A stretch of DNA of 64,000 bases from contig CAZROT010000001.1 in NCBI GenBank assembly GCA_964601895.1, positions 371,555 to 435,554 on the forward strand, written 5' to 3'. This document shows, in pieces, positions 53,372 to 62,624 of the stretch. The notes beneath the pieces were generated by a model, which was not told where the DNA came from, searched no databases, and saw only the letters and a program-made list of their open reading frames with translations. Made by a program: the position numbers and the translations under genes. Position 1 is the stretch's first letter. Every line of letters begins with the position of its first letter. Source of the stretch: CAZROT01 sp964601895. Its GTDB lineage: Bacteria; Pseudomonadota; Gammaproteobacteria; Enterobacterales; Enterobacteriaceae.

Positions 53372-53500
53372 TTAATGATAAATCGTAATAATATTCAAAT
53401 AGCCTTTATAATCACGTGGCTGGTGCATACTGAGAATAGTTACCACCTGTACTGTATCAGGCACAACAAACGTGTAATGATTTGATGCATTCAAACTAAG
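53372..53500 (-). pseudogene. Possible ParE/RelE-type toxin C-terminal remnant
   Basis: A minus-strand frame between pabB and yoaH whose end reads NHYTFVVPDTVQVVTILSMH followed by QPRDYKGYL. This resembles the last beta-strands of ParE-type toxins (..VFYRV-D-VEVLRVLH-RRDY). The N-terminal half is absent and the frame runs into yoaH, so at most a remnant exists. No antitoxin is adjacent. Confidence 0.3.
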
Positions 53501-53538
53501 TTTTTCATGAAGTTCAATAAAGCGTAATGGGGTAACGG

Positions 53539-53724
53539 ATGGTAACAAGTATACTGCCGCTTTCACATCAGCAACAACAGGAAGCCGCAGAACAAATTCA
53601 CCAGCTTATCGCTACAGGCATGAGCAGCAGTCAGGCAATAGCTCAGGTGGCACACGAGATTCGTCAACGCCACAGGACAGATCCCTGTCATCATAGTCTA
53701 AAGAAAAACATCCTTCAGCGTTGA
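53539..53724 (+). CDS. yoaH: YoaH family (UPF0181) protein
   Basis: A 61-residue protein. The core LSHQQQQEAAEQIHQLIATG, then MSSSQAIAQVAHEIR, matches YoaH ([35 protein letters not shown]). Function is unknown. The gene is divergent from pabB, its usual neighbour. A modest GGGGTAACGG lies before ATG 53539. The C-terminal tail (HRTDPCHHSLKKNILQR) differs from the acidic tail in E. coli. Confidence 0.9.
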   Translation: MVTSILPLSHQQQQEAAEQIHQLIATGMSSSQAIAQVAHEIRQRHRTDPCHHSLKKNILQR

Positions 53725-54042
53725 AAATCATATCAATCCATTGGCTGTCAATTAAAAAAATAGTCTGCCAGCTAAAATAGCAACCCTGGATTGATATTTT
53801 TGAATAGTTCCATAAAATTAATCAACGTATAGAATATATTATTCTCTGATTTATTTTAACAGGTATCACAACACATATTGAAATGAATATGAGAGAAGGA
53901 TATTGCTCTTTGGGATGAATATGCCTGGCTGCTGCTTACTTGTGCACAAAGGATGCTAAATTAGCAGCGATTGATTATTATATGATGCTATATAAAAAAA
54001 CGTCCGTGGAAGCGGACGTTTTTATAAACATTCAGCTACTTT
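53725..54042. other. Gap between yoaH and the small basic gene
   Basis: 318 bases with no ORF to support. It contains the terminator at 53993-54023 belonging to the minus-strand small gene. Confidence 0.5.
53993..54023 (-). terminator. Rho-independent terminator of the small basic gene
   Basis: ACGTCCG-CTTCCA-CGGACGT (minus strand) is a G+C-rich stem with A-run and T-run on its two sides, giving a strong bidirectional-type terminator. It lies 20 bases past the stop of the 36-residue gene. Confidence 0.85.
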
Positions 54043-54153
54043 TTATGCTGTCTGAGCTGATGCTTTCTTTTCACGCTTTTCAGCTCGCTTCTCAGCGGCT
54101 GTCTTCAGCGGTTTCTTTTTCTGATTCTTTTTACTATCCATTCCTTTACTCAT
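54043..54153 (-). CDS. Small basic protein (36 residues)
   Basis: A compact gene: ATG 54153 with an AGAGAGG ribosome binding site eight bases upstream, 36 codons, a stop at 54043, then a strong terminator. The product begins MSKGMDSKKNQKKKPLKTAA and ends with EKRAEKREKKASAQTA. It is almost entirely Lys, Glu, Ala and Arg, likely an extended or helical cytosolic peptide. I recall similar tiny Lys-rich ORFs in gammaproteobacteria but cannot name the family. The good start, stop and terminator make it more credible than other short frames in the window. Confidence 0.75.
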   Translation of the reverse strand: MSKGMDSKKNQKKKPLKTAAEKRAEKREKKASAQTA

Positions 54154-54531
54154 GGCTTACCTCTCTTTAAGGGTTGGTTAGAGTCAGTATGCTGCTTGAT
54201 TAATTATAATTAACCATATAATACATCATAATTCAAGAGTAGAAATGATGACTAACTGGATTCATTTCTTAATATTGTAGTATCAGCCGAATGTTTAGCA
54301 AAAATATGATCTGGAAAACATTCCAAGCTATTAATATTCAATTAATTAATATAATTATTAAACTTTTTATTCCTGCCACTGTTCCATTTTATCTCGGAGA
54401 AAAATTCGATAACGAAATCGTTGATGACGCAACCTTTTATTTTTACGCCATCTATTTAATCGGGGGCGAACACGCATGTTCCATTATCTCTGTTTATCAA
54501 TATTATAATACATGCTCAAATATGATAATTA
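54154..54531. other. Gap between the small basic gene and lolE
   Basis: 378 A+T-rich bases. The promoter of the small basic gene should be near 54200-54300. A plus-strand frame at 54291-54560 overlaps the 3' end of lolE and has no family resemblance, so it is not called. Confidence 0.5.
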
Positions 54532-55776
54532 CTAGCCATTCAACACCTGAGCAGGGTTGAGACCGCAGGCTCTCCTGGCTGGATACCAGCTGGCCAACAG
54601 ACTCAGTAATAATGCAGTAACCAACACATAAATGACATCACGCCAGTGCAGCTCTGAGGGTAAAAAATCGACAAAATAAATATCACCGGATAAAAATCTA
54701 TGCCCGGCTAATTTTTCCACCCCACGAATAATACGGGTAAGCTGTAAAGAAACAATAACCCCTATAATCATACCAGTACAGCTCCCCACTAACCCTGCAA
54801 GCAATCCGTACCACAGAAAAACAGACCGTACCAGGCTATTTTTAGCACCCAGAGTACGTAATATTGCGATATCACTACTTTTTTCTTTTACAGCAACCAC
54901 TAAGGTAGAAATAATATTAAAACAGGCTACACCAATCACCAGTATCATCGCCAGATACATAATACTGCGAATCATCTGAATATCCTGATACATGTAACCA
55001 TAAGTTCCCATCCAGTTACTGATATAAACATGATGACGGGCAGCTTCTCCAGCATCACGCACCAATCTGTTGGCCACAAAAACATTATCTGCTTTGATGC
55101 CAATACCAGTAATGCCATTTCCCATGGCCAGATATTGCTGAGCATCACTCAAGGGTATCATAGCCATGCTGTGGTCCAGCTGGCCACTGAGTTGCAAAAT
55201 ACCACTCACCTGTAAGCTCACCTGTCCGGGTTGTAGTAACTTCGCCTGATCCGAAGTATTAGGGATAATAACCTTTATCCAGGATCCTTCTTTTACACCA
55301 AGCGAATCTGCAACGCCTTTACCTAAGATGACCTGCTGATGACCCGCCGTGAATCTCATCCAGGCATTGTTTAATACAAATTGAGGCAAGGCACTTAACA
55401 GTGGCTCCAGAGCAGGATCAACTCCCTTGAACTGCACGGCATGGACACGCGCACCGTATTCCACCAAACCAGTGAAATTAATATAGGGTACTGCAGCAAC
55501 AACACCAGGTACCTGCTTAATTCTTTCCAGACTGGAAGGCCACTCTTTCCATGGCTGCTCAACCGCAGCAATTTCTCCATGCGGAACCACAGCGAGAATA
55601 CGGTTGTGCAATTCACGTTCAAAACCATTCATCGCACTCAGGCCAATAATCAATACCCCAACACCCAGTGCAATGCCAAGAATAGAGATGACAGAGATAA
55701 AAGAAGTCATACCGCGCCGGCGGCCACGACTAAACCGGAGAGCGATTAATAACGATAATGGTAAATTATTCATCAC
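54532..55776 (-). CDS. lolE: Lipoprotein-releasing ABC transporter permease LolE
   Basis: A 414-residue inner-membrane subunit of LolCDE, which extracts outer-membrane lipoproteins and hands them to LolA. It matches E. coli LolE (LSLLIALRFSRGRRRGMTSF, AMNGFERELHNRILAVVPHG, SGQLDHSMAMIPLSDAQQYL, TALLLSLLASWYPARRA). One transmembrane helix is near the N-terminus and three at the C-terminus, with a large periplasmic domain between. The start overlaps the lolD stop by four bases. It is the last gene of the operon. Confidence 0.96.
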   Translation of the reverse strand: MMNNLPLSLLIALRFSRGRRRGMTSFISVISILGIALGVGVLIIGLSAMNGFERELHNRILAVVPHGEIAAVEQPWKEWPSSLERIKQVPGVVAAVPYINFTGLVEYGARVHAVQFKGVDPALEPLLSALPQFVLNNAWMRFTAGHQQVILGKGVADSLGVKEGSWIKVIIPNTSDQAKLLQPGQVSLQVSGILQLSGQLDHSMAMIPLSDAQQYLAMGNGITGIGIKADNVFVANRLVRDAGEAARHHVYISNWMGTYGYMYQDIQMIRSIMYLAMILVIGVACFNIISTLVVAVKEKSSDIAILRTLGAKNSLVRSVFLWYGLLAGLVGSCTGMIIGVIVSLQLTRIIRGVEKLAGHRFLSGDIYFVDFLPSELHWRDVIYVLVTALLLSLLASWYPARRACGLNPAQVLNG

Positions 55777-56477
55777 TCTGCGTTTACCTGCATCAACAAC
55801 GGCTGCAGTTGACCATCACGCATTTCCAGCTGACGCTTAAAACGCAATGCTCTGTGCATATCATGAGTAACCACTAAAAAAGCGGTACCATAACGTACAT
55901 TCAATTCCATCAACAAAGCAAAAATACTATCGGCGTTACGATTATCTAAATTACCGGTAGGCTCATCTGCCAGAACCAGGGAGGGGTTGTTAATTAACGC
56001 ACGGGCAATAGCTACACGCTGACGCTCACCACCTGAAAGCTCAGAAGGACGGTGTTGACTGCGTTTTTCCAGACCAACAGTCATTAACATCAGCTGTGCC
56101 CTCTCCTGCGCCTGTACAGGTTTAACACCTGCGATTAATAACGGCATGGCAACATTCTCCAGTGCCGTAAAATCTGATAACAGATGGTGAAACTGGTAGA
56201 TAAATCCGAGTTCCTGATTACGTAATTGTGCTTTTGCTGTTGAAGAAAGCTGATTAAGTGATTTTTCCTGGAAGATAACTTCACCTGACGTGGGTGAATC
56301 GAGACCACCCAGCAAATGTAACAATGTACTCTTTCCTGAACCGGAACTACCGACAATAGCCATCATCTCTCCCCGGCAGATAGAAAAAGTCACATCACGT
56401 AATACATCGGTATAAAGCTCGCCTTCCTGATAACGTTTGCATAAATTATTACAGCGCAGTAAAAGATGATTATTCAT
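55773..56477 (-). CDS. lolD: Lipoprotein-releasing ABC transporter ATPase LolD
   Basis: A 234-residue ABC ATPase powering LolCDE. Walker A GSSGSGKSTLLHLLGG, the Q-loop region GFIYQFHHLLSDFTALENVA (typical of LolD), the signature LSGGERQRVAIARAL and Walker B LVLADEPTGNLD are intact. The frame opens at 56504, but MNNHLLLRCNNLCKRYQEG at 56477 is the family start. That start lies eight bases inside the end of lolC, so translation is coupled. Confidence 0.96.
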   Translation of the reverse strand: MNNHLLLRCNNLCKRYQEGELYTDVLRDVTFSICRGEMMAIVGSSGSGKSTLLHLLGGLDSPTSGEVIFQEKSLNQLSSTAKAQLRNQELGFIYQFHHLLSDFTALENVAMPLLIAGVKPVQAQERAQLMLMTVGLEKRSQHRPSELSGGERQRVAIARALINNPSLVLADEPTGNLDNRNADSIFALLMELNVRYGTAFLVVTHDMHRALRFKRQLEMRDGQLQPLLMQVNAE

Positions 56478-57672
56478 AACGCAATGCCTCTGCAGGCTGC
56501 ACACAGGCAGCTACCCATGATGGATAACATGTTGACAATAGTGCAATTATCATCGCCACTCCTGCAACCATCGTTACCTGTAATGGCTCAATCACTACGG
56601 GTAAAGCGACATTACCCACCAGCAGACCTAAAACAGGTAATAATAGATTGAGCTGCCCGGCAAGCAATACGCCCAAACCTGCCCCCAGCAAGGCACCCAC
56701 AATGCCCGCACTGGCACCCTGTATCATAAAAATCGCCATTACCTGACGTTGAGTCAGCCCCTGAGTCTGCAAAATAGCCACTTCGGCCTGTTTTTCCATT
56801 ACCAGCATTCCCAGTGATGCCATGATATTAAACGCGGCAACAGCAATAATCAGCCCAAGCAATAGAATCATGATATTTTTCTCCATACGCACGGCCTGAA
56901 ACAATTCGCCCTTACGCTCACGCCAGTCAATCCATTTAGTACCGGGTGGTAAGGCCTGACGACTCAAATCAGCAACCATTAACGGTTGCTGTAATAAAAG
57001 ACGCCACCCGGTGATGCTGCCTGAAGGATAATGCAGTAAGCGTGCAGCATCCTGCTGATTGACCAGCAGTTGATAACCATCCACTTCGCTGTCGGCGGCA
57101 AAAGTACCAATGACAGTAAACAATCTCTGAGCTGGAAGTCTTCCCATAGGCGTAAACTGACTGACAGCAGGTATTATGATTCTGACTTTATCACCGGGTT
57201 TGACATCAAGCTGACTCGCCAGTTTTTCGCCCATAATGACAGCATACTGCCCGGGCTGTAATTGCTGCTGACTAACATGCACCAGCCAGTCTGATAAAGG
57301 CTCAGACTGAGAGGGTGTTATCCCCAGCATAACCCCTGTGGCGATATGCTGGCTACTTTGTAACACCACATCTGCGGTAGCGAGGGGGACAATATCCCTG
57401 ACACCTTTTAATGCTTTCAGGGCAGAGGCAGGTATCTGTTCGGGATCTAAAAAACCCGCAGGGGTGGAAATAATAGCCTGAGGCATCAATCCCAGAATCT
57501 TGTTTTCCAAATCACGTTCAAAACCATTCATGACTGATAACAGAATAACCAGTGCCATGACACCAAGAGTAATGCCCGTCAGAGACAACCACGAAATAAA
57601 TTGTCCAAAACGATCAGCGGTTCGCCCACGCATGTAACGCAGGCCGATAAACAACGCAACGGGTTTAAACAT
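56470..57672 (-). CDS. lolC: Lipoprotein-releasing ABC transporter permease LolC
   Basis: A 400-residue permease, paralogue of LolE, starting MFKPVALFIGLRYMRGRTAD at 57672; the frame is open 20 codons further upstream. It matches E. coli LolC (VMNGFERDLENKILGLMPQA, ASQFTPMGRLPAQRLFTVIG, the Hook region RKGELFQAVRMEKN, STCYPSWVAA). LolC recruits LolA in the periplasm. It is first in lolC-lolD-lolE and diverges from mfd, the conserved enteric arrangement. Confidence 0.96.
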   Translation of the reverse strand: MFKPVALFIGLRYMRGRTADRFGQFISWLSLTGITLGVMALVILLSVMNGFERDLENKILGLMPQAIISTPAGFLDPEQIPASALKALKGVRDIVPLATADVVLQSSQHIATGVMLGITPSQSEPLSDWLVHVSQQQLQPGQYAVIMGEKLASQLDVKPGDKVRIIIPAVSQFTPMGRLPAQRLFTVIGTFAADSEVDGYQLLVNQQDAARLLHYPSGSITGWRLLLQQPLMVADLSRQALPPGTKWIDWRERKGELFQAVRMEKNIMILLLGLIIAVAAFNIMASLGMLVMEKQAEVAILQTQGLTQRQVMAIFMIQGASAGIVGALLGAGLGVLLAGQLNLLLPVLGLLVGNVALPVVIEPLQVTMVAGVAMIIALLSTCYPSWVAACVQPAEALRYE

Positions 57673-57873
57673 GGAATCGATGGATTTCCTGTAGCTCAAC
57701 ACAAAGTGATCGAGGATAATAAAGGGTAACATGACTTTATGGAACCACTAAGCACGTGGATGCTCTGCTTTTCACTGTATTGCAGCCTGGCAGTCATATC
57801 GCTAACTTCTGCCGCAGAAGACAATATGCTGGCACCCTTACTATATTGAAACCCGAGAGATAGTATAATCCTT

Positions 57874-60800
57874 ATGGCCCAACCATACCCTTATTCATTA
57901 CCCTTACAGCAGGGTGATGTGCACCTGTTAGGTCAACTGACAGGCGCTGCTTTTGCTGTTGAATGTGTTGACATCATCGAACGCCATGCAGGACTGGTCA
58001 TGCTTATCACACCTGATATGCAAAATGCACTGCGCCTGCATGATGAAATTCGACAATTCACTGCCAGAGATATCACCCTGCTTTCTGACTGGGAAACTTT
58101 ACCTTACGACACGTTATCACCTCATCAGGACATCATATCTGCACGCTTATCCTGTCTGTGGCAGTTACCTTTGATGAAGCAGGGCCTAATTATTTTGCCA
58201 GTAAATACATTGATGCAACGTGTCTGTCCACGTGAATTTCTCCACAGCCATGCACTGATGATGCAAAAAGGCCAATGCCTGTCACGTGACAAATTGCGTA
58301 TTCAGCTTGAACAGGCAGGATATCTCCAGGTCAGCCAGGTGATGGAACATGGTGAATTTGCCATTCGTGGTGCACTGCTGGATCTGTATCCTATGGGCAG
58401 CAGGCAGCCTTATCGTATTGATTTTTTTGATGATACCATAGACAGTCTGCGCCAGTTTGATGTGGATTCTCAACGCACACAGTCAGAAGTGGAGCAGATT
58501 AACCTGCTACCTGCGCGTGAATTCCCTGGTGATAAAAATGCCATTGAGCGCTTTCGCAGTCAGTGGCGTGAACAGTTAACGATTCGCTGGGATGCAGAGC
58601 ACATTTATCAGCAGGTGAGTAAAGGCAGCTGGCCGGCAGGAATAGAATACTGGCAACCCCTGTTTTTCAGCCAGCCGCTTACTTCAGTATTAAGTTACTT
58701 ACCGGAAAATACGCTGTTAGTAAACACCGGAGAGGTGGAAATTACCGCAGCGCGCTTCTGGCAGGATATCAACCAGCGTTTTGAAGGCAGGCGCATCGAT
58801 CCCATGCGACCTTTACTCTCTCCTGAAAAATTGTGGTTACCCCCTGATGAACTACGCGCTGAACTGGCACAATGGCCACGTATACAGCTCCAGACTGACC
58901 TGTTACCAGAAAGTCCGGCCAATACCAACCTTAACTATCACTCACTTCCTGACCTCAAAATGCAGCCGCATCAACAGACACCACTGGATAATCTGGCGCA
59001 TTTCATTAACCAGTTTCCCGGCCGTCTGGTGTTTTCAGTAGAAAGTGAAGGACGCGGAGAAATATTACAGAATCTGCTGACACGCATGGCAATACATCCT
59101 GCACGGATAACGACGTTAAATCAGGCCGAAAAACCCGGACAGTATTTGATGACAGGTGCCACTGAACAGGGTTTTCTGGCACCTGATAAACAACTGGCAT
59201 TGATTTGTGAAAGCGATCTTTTGGGTGAACGTGTTAGTCAGCGGCGTCAGACTAGTAAACGTACTGTTAACATTGATACGCTTATCCATAATCTGGCACA
59301 GCTGCGTCCCGGGCAACCGGTAGTTCATCTCGAACATGGTGTAGGACGCTATCTTGGGTTAATTACACTGGAAACAGGAGGCATAAAGGCAGAATACTTA
59401 ATCCTTAGCTATGCTGGCGAAGATAAATTATATGTTCCCGTTTCCTCACTGCATCTCATCAGCCGCTATGCGGGTGGTGCAGATGAAAACGCACCTTTAC
59501 ATAAACTGGGTACAGATGCCTGGAGCCGTGCACGCCAGAAAACAGCGGAAAAGGTACGCGATGTGGCCGCCGAACTATTAGGTATTTATGCCGAGCGAGC
59601 GACCAAAACAGGTTTTGCTTTCAGACAGGATCCTGAACAGTATCAATTATTCTGCCAGGGATTTCCCTTTGAAACCACACCCGATCAGGAGCAGGTTATC
59701 AACGACGTCCTGAAGGATATGTGCCAGCCACTGGCCATGGACCGTCTGGTGTGTGGCGATGTCGGTTTTGGAAAAACAGAAGTTGCCATGCGTGCAGCAT
59801 TTACCGCCGTCGAAAATAACAAACAGGTTGCAGTACTGGTCCCTACCACTCTTTTGGCTCAACAGCATTTTGATAATTTTCGTGATCGCTTTGCCAGCTG
59901 GCCGGTACGCATTGAAATGCTGTCACGTTTTCGCACTGCGAAAGAACAGCAGCAAATTTTAACCCAGCTTCAGGAAGGTAAAATCGATATCATTATCGGT
60001 ACACATAAATTATTACAACGTGATTTGCACTGGAAAGACCTTGGATTACTGATTGTAGATGAAGAGCACCGCTTTGGTGTGCGTGATAAAGAACGCATCA
60101 AAGCGGTGCGCGCTGATATTGATATACTGACACTGACAGCAACGCCTATTCCCAGAACGCTAAACATGGCAATGAGTGGCCTGCGTGACCTGTCAATTAT
60201 CGCCACACCGCCCGCCCGCCGTCTGGCCGTTAAAACGTTCGTGCGCGAGTATGACAGCCTGGTGGTACGCGAAGCCATCCTGCGTGAAATTCTGCGTGGT
60301 GGCCAGGTCTATTATTTGTATAACGATGTGGAACACATCGAAACGGCACGGCAAAAATTAACCGAGCTGGTACCGGAAGCACGTATCACTATTGGGCACG
60401 GCCAGATGCGTGAGCGGGATCTGGAACAGGTGATGAATGATTTTCACCATCAGCGTTTTAACGTTCTTATCTGCACCACCATTATTGAAACCGGGATCGA
60501 TATTCCCAATACCAACACTATCATTATCGAACGCGCTGATCGCTTTGGTCTGGCACAGCTTCATCAGCTACGAGGTCGGGTCGGGCGCTCACATCATCAG
60601 GCTTACGCTTACCTGCTGACACCCCACCCCAAAGCAATGACGCAGGATGCACAAAAACGTCTGGAGGCCATCGCTTCACTGGAAGATTTAGGTGCAGGCT
60701 TTGCACTTGCCACCCATGATCTGGAAATTCGTGGCGCAGGAGAATTACTGGGTGCCGATCAAAGTGGCCAGATAACCATCGTTGGCTTCTCGTTGTATAT

Positions 60801-61320
60801 GGAATTACTCGAAAAAACGATGGATGCTTTAAAACAAGGCAAAGAGCCTTCTCTGGAAGAGCTGACCAGCAATAAAACAGAAATTGAAATACGCATACCG
60901 GCACTGTTACCTGATGATTACATTCATGATATCAGCACACGACTCTCATTTTATAAGCGAATAGCCAGTACAAAAAATCGTGATGAATTGGATGAATTAC
61001 AGATTGAATTGATTGATCGCTTTGGATTATTGCCGGATGCCGCACGTTATTTATTACAAATTACTGCATTACGTCAGTCTGCACAACAGCTTGGGATCAA
61101 ACGTATAGAAGGTAATGAATCCGGCGGTTTTATTGAATTTAGCGAAAAAAATCAGGTTGATCCCGGTTATCTTGTCAACCTGTTACAACAACAACCGCAA
61201 ACCTGGCGTCTGGAAGGTTCAGCAAAACTGAAATTTAGCCATAATTTAAGTGATCGGGCAAAACGTCTGCAGTTTATTGAAGCATTACTACTTTCTTTTC
61301 AGGAACGTAGCCAGCCATAA
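57874..61320 (+). CDS. mfd: Transcription-repair coupling factor Mfd
   Basis: A 1148-residue DNA translocase, the same length as the E. coli protein. Domains in order: UvrB-like N-terminal module (about 1-330); RNA-polymerase interaction domain with LRPGQPVVHLEHGVGRY near residue 480; RecG-like motor with GDVGFGKTEVAMRAAF, LLIVDEEHRFGVRDKE and LRGRVGRSHHQAYAYLL; and the C-terminal autoinhibitory domain. It removes stalled RNA polymerase at DNA damage and recruits UvrA. It is divergent from lolC over about 200 bases. No motif is lost. Confidence 0.97.
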   Translation: MAQPYPYSLPLQQGDVHLLGQLTGAAFAVECVDIIERHAGLVMLITPDMQNALRLHDEIRQFTARDITLLSDWETLPYDTLSPHQDIISARLSCLWQLPLMKQGLIILPVNTLMQRVCPREFLHSHALMMQKGQCLSRDKLRIQLEQAGYLQVSQVMEHGEFAIRGALLDLYPMGSRQPYRIDFFDDTIDSLRQFDVDSQRTQSEVEQINLLPAREFPGDKNAIERFRSQWREQLTIRWDAEHIYQQVSKGSWPAGIEYWQPLFFSQPLTSVLSYLPENTLLVNTGEVEITAARFWQDINQRFEGRRIDPMRPLLSPEKLWLPPDELRAELAQWPRIQLQTDLLPESPANTNLNYHSLPDLKMQPHQQTPLDNLAHFINQFPGRLVFSVESEGRGEILQNLLTRMAIHPARITTLNQAEKPGQYLMTGATEQGFLAPDKQLALICESDLLGERVSQRRQTSKRTVNIDTLIHNLAQLRPGQPVVHLEHGVGRYLGLITLETGGIKAEYLILSYAGEDKLYVPVSSLHLISRYAGGADENAPLHKLGTDAWSRARQKTAEKVRDVAAELLGIYAERATKTGFAFRQDPEQYQLFCQGFPFETTPDQEQVINDVLKDMCQPLAMDRLVCGDVGFGKTEVAMRAAFTAVENNKQVAVLVPTTLLAQQHFDNFRDRFASWPVRIEMLSRFRTAKEQQQILTQLQEGKIDIIIGTHKLLQRDLHWKDLGLLIVDEEHRFGVRDKERIKAVRADIDILTLTATPIPRTLNMAMSGLRDLSIIATPPARRLAVKTFVREYDSLVVREAILREILRGGQVYYLYNDVEHIETARQKLTELVPEARITIGHGQMRERDLEQVMNDFHHQRFNVLICTTIIETGIDIPNTNTIIIERADRFGLAQLHQLRGRVGRSHHQAYAYLLTPHPKAMTQDAQKRLEAIASLEDLGAGFALATHDLEIRGAGELLGADQSGQITIVGFSLYMELLEKTMDALKQGKEPSLEELTSNKTEIEIRIPALLPDDYIHDISTRLSFYKRIASTKNRDELDELQIELIDRFGLLPDAARYLLQITALRQSAQQLGIKRIEGNESGGFIEFSEKNQVDPGYLVNLLQQQPQTWRLEGSAKLKFSHNLSDRAKRLQFIEALLLSFQERSQP

Positions 61321-61663
61321 CCGAATGTGCTGTTCCTGTACCAGTCTATGCTCTCTGTTGTAACCAACACAGGGCATGACGCGCAAAAGAGACGTAAACA
61401 GCGCAGGTGCCGATTCTGGCAGAATCTGTTCGTCATGTTAATGCTAATAATTGTTTCGTTTTTACGCTGTGGTGGTTGCATAAGGTATCTGGCGATGCAA
61501 GCTAAAACATAACAAAGCCTGCCACAATACTTCATACCGGCTCTGCTGCCGCATTGCAGCGCCTTAATGGCATTTTTTCACTCAAAGGAAACGAGTTTTC
61601 CATGGTTACTATTACAGCCTGTTGGTTTGGTCGATAAATACATAAGCGCAAAACATGTCATCT
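61321..61663. other. Gap after mfd
   Basis: 343 bases between mfd and the convergent 181-residue gene. A 61-codon plus-strand frame (61327-61512) has a basic stretch and a hydrophobic stretch but no ribosome binding site or family resemblance. I see no other feature. Confidence 0.45.
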
Positions 61664-62209
61664 TCAGGCCCACACATCTACCGCAGATGCAGGCAGGGTT
61701 TTATATTTATACAACAGGTCTCTTGCCTCCATAATTACCCGATTACTCTCGTCGATAACACGACTGTTCATAACACCAGCAGCAACTTTCTGAGTTATGA
61801 TTTTTCTGGCAGTATCCACTAACGTACGAATAATACGCTCACTTCTATCTTTATCTACAGTCAGATAACCATTCTGGATGTCTGCCATGATGGAATAAGC
61901 CTGCTGTGTGTAATGAGCATTCCATTGACGCGACGAGATCTGCTGTGCCCAGTAATGTGTCAGCACAGTTTCTTCATCATCTTTCAGCTCTTTTATAGCT
62001 GTATTAGCTGTCTGCCGTATGTAAGGCGTATTTTCTAAGGGAGGCAGTTGCCGTATCCAGAAATGGCGTTCCTGAGCATTGCCTGGTTTTATTTCAGGGC
62101 AAGATTGCATGGATTGTGTGGCGTTGTTGTTCCTTTGAGCACTACCGTCAGAAATATACAACTGAACGACTACCACAGGATAAGGTAAGCAAACACAGAC
62201 AGCACTCAT
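61664..62209 (-). CDS. Hypothetical protein, possibly exported
   Basis: A 181-residue protein of no recognised family. The start at 62209 (MSAVCVCLPYPVVVVQLYIS) is supported by AAGGAAA upstream; the frame opens 12 codons earlier. The first 18 residues are hydrophobic with two cysteines, a possible signal sequence lacking the usual positive N-region. Residues 60-181 are mostly helical and charged, with ATNAIKELKDDEETVLTHYW-like sequence and a C-terminal ARDLLYKYKTLPASAVDVWA. It is isolated, with gaps of about 340 and 415 bases on its two sides. Confidence 0.6.
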   Translation of the reverse strand: MSAVCVCLPYPVVVVQLYISDGSAQRNNNATQSMQSCPEIKPGNAQERHFWIRQLPPLENTPYIRQTANTAIKELKDDEETVLTHYWAQQISSRQWNAHYTQQAYSIMADIQNGYLTVDKDRSERIIRTLVDTARKIITQKVAAGVMNSRVIDESNRVIMEARDLLYKYKTLPASAVDVWA

Positions 62210-62624
62210 TACAATTTCCTTACAATTAAATCTGCATGATTTCAATTACTCCGGATTAATCGGTAATACATTGAAAAACTTTAATTATATTTAAATATTC
62301 GCAGACATTATCACACTATTTATGTAATTTATTTATTACCAAAATATTTTTATCTATCGCTGTTCAAACTATTGTCATTATCTCCTGCACATAAGCTAAC
62401 TACAGCTACTGGTAGCTCTGTATTATCATTTTGCATTAACAATGCAATGCATACCTATATAATAATTAAATATTATAAATTGCCATTCAGGCCATCTGGT
62501 AGCCTGGTACTTTAATCAACGATTTGATTCACATGGATAAACATTAGCCATTATTTCAGGCAATCTATCCAGTCTGGTAAAACCTTATACTGGTTTGGTA
62601 GCGTAATCTATACAGAGGAGAAAT
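62210..62624. other. Divergent A+T-rich gap
   Basis: 415 bases between two divergent unrecognised genes. It is strongly A+T-rich and contains no ORF or repeat that I can support. The promoters of both genes should be here. Confidence 0.5.

Noticed and set aside
53993..54023. Coding sequence on the plus strand through the terminator (frame 53940-54170)
   Set aside because: That frame crosses a strong terminator and lies opposite a better supported small gene.
54291..54560. 89-codon plus-strand frame
   Set aside because: Overlaps the end of lolE on the opposite strand and has no recognisable domain.
61327..61512. 61-codon plus-strand frame after mfd
   Set aside because: Basic and hydrophobic stretches but no ribosome binding site; a longer opposite-strand frame covers the same bases, as expected of chance frames.
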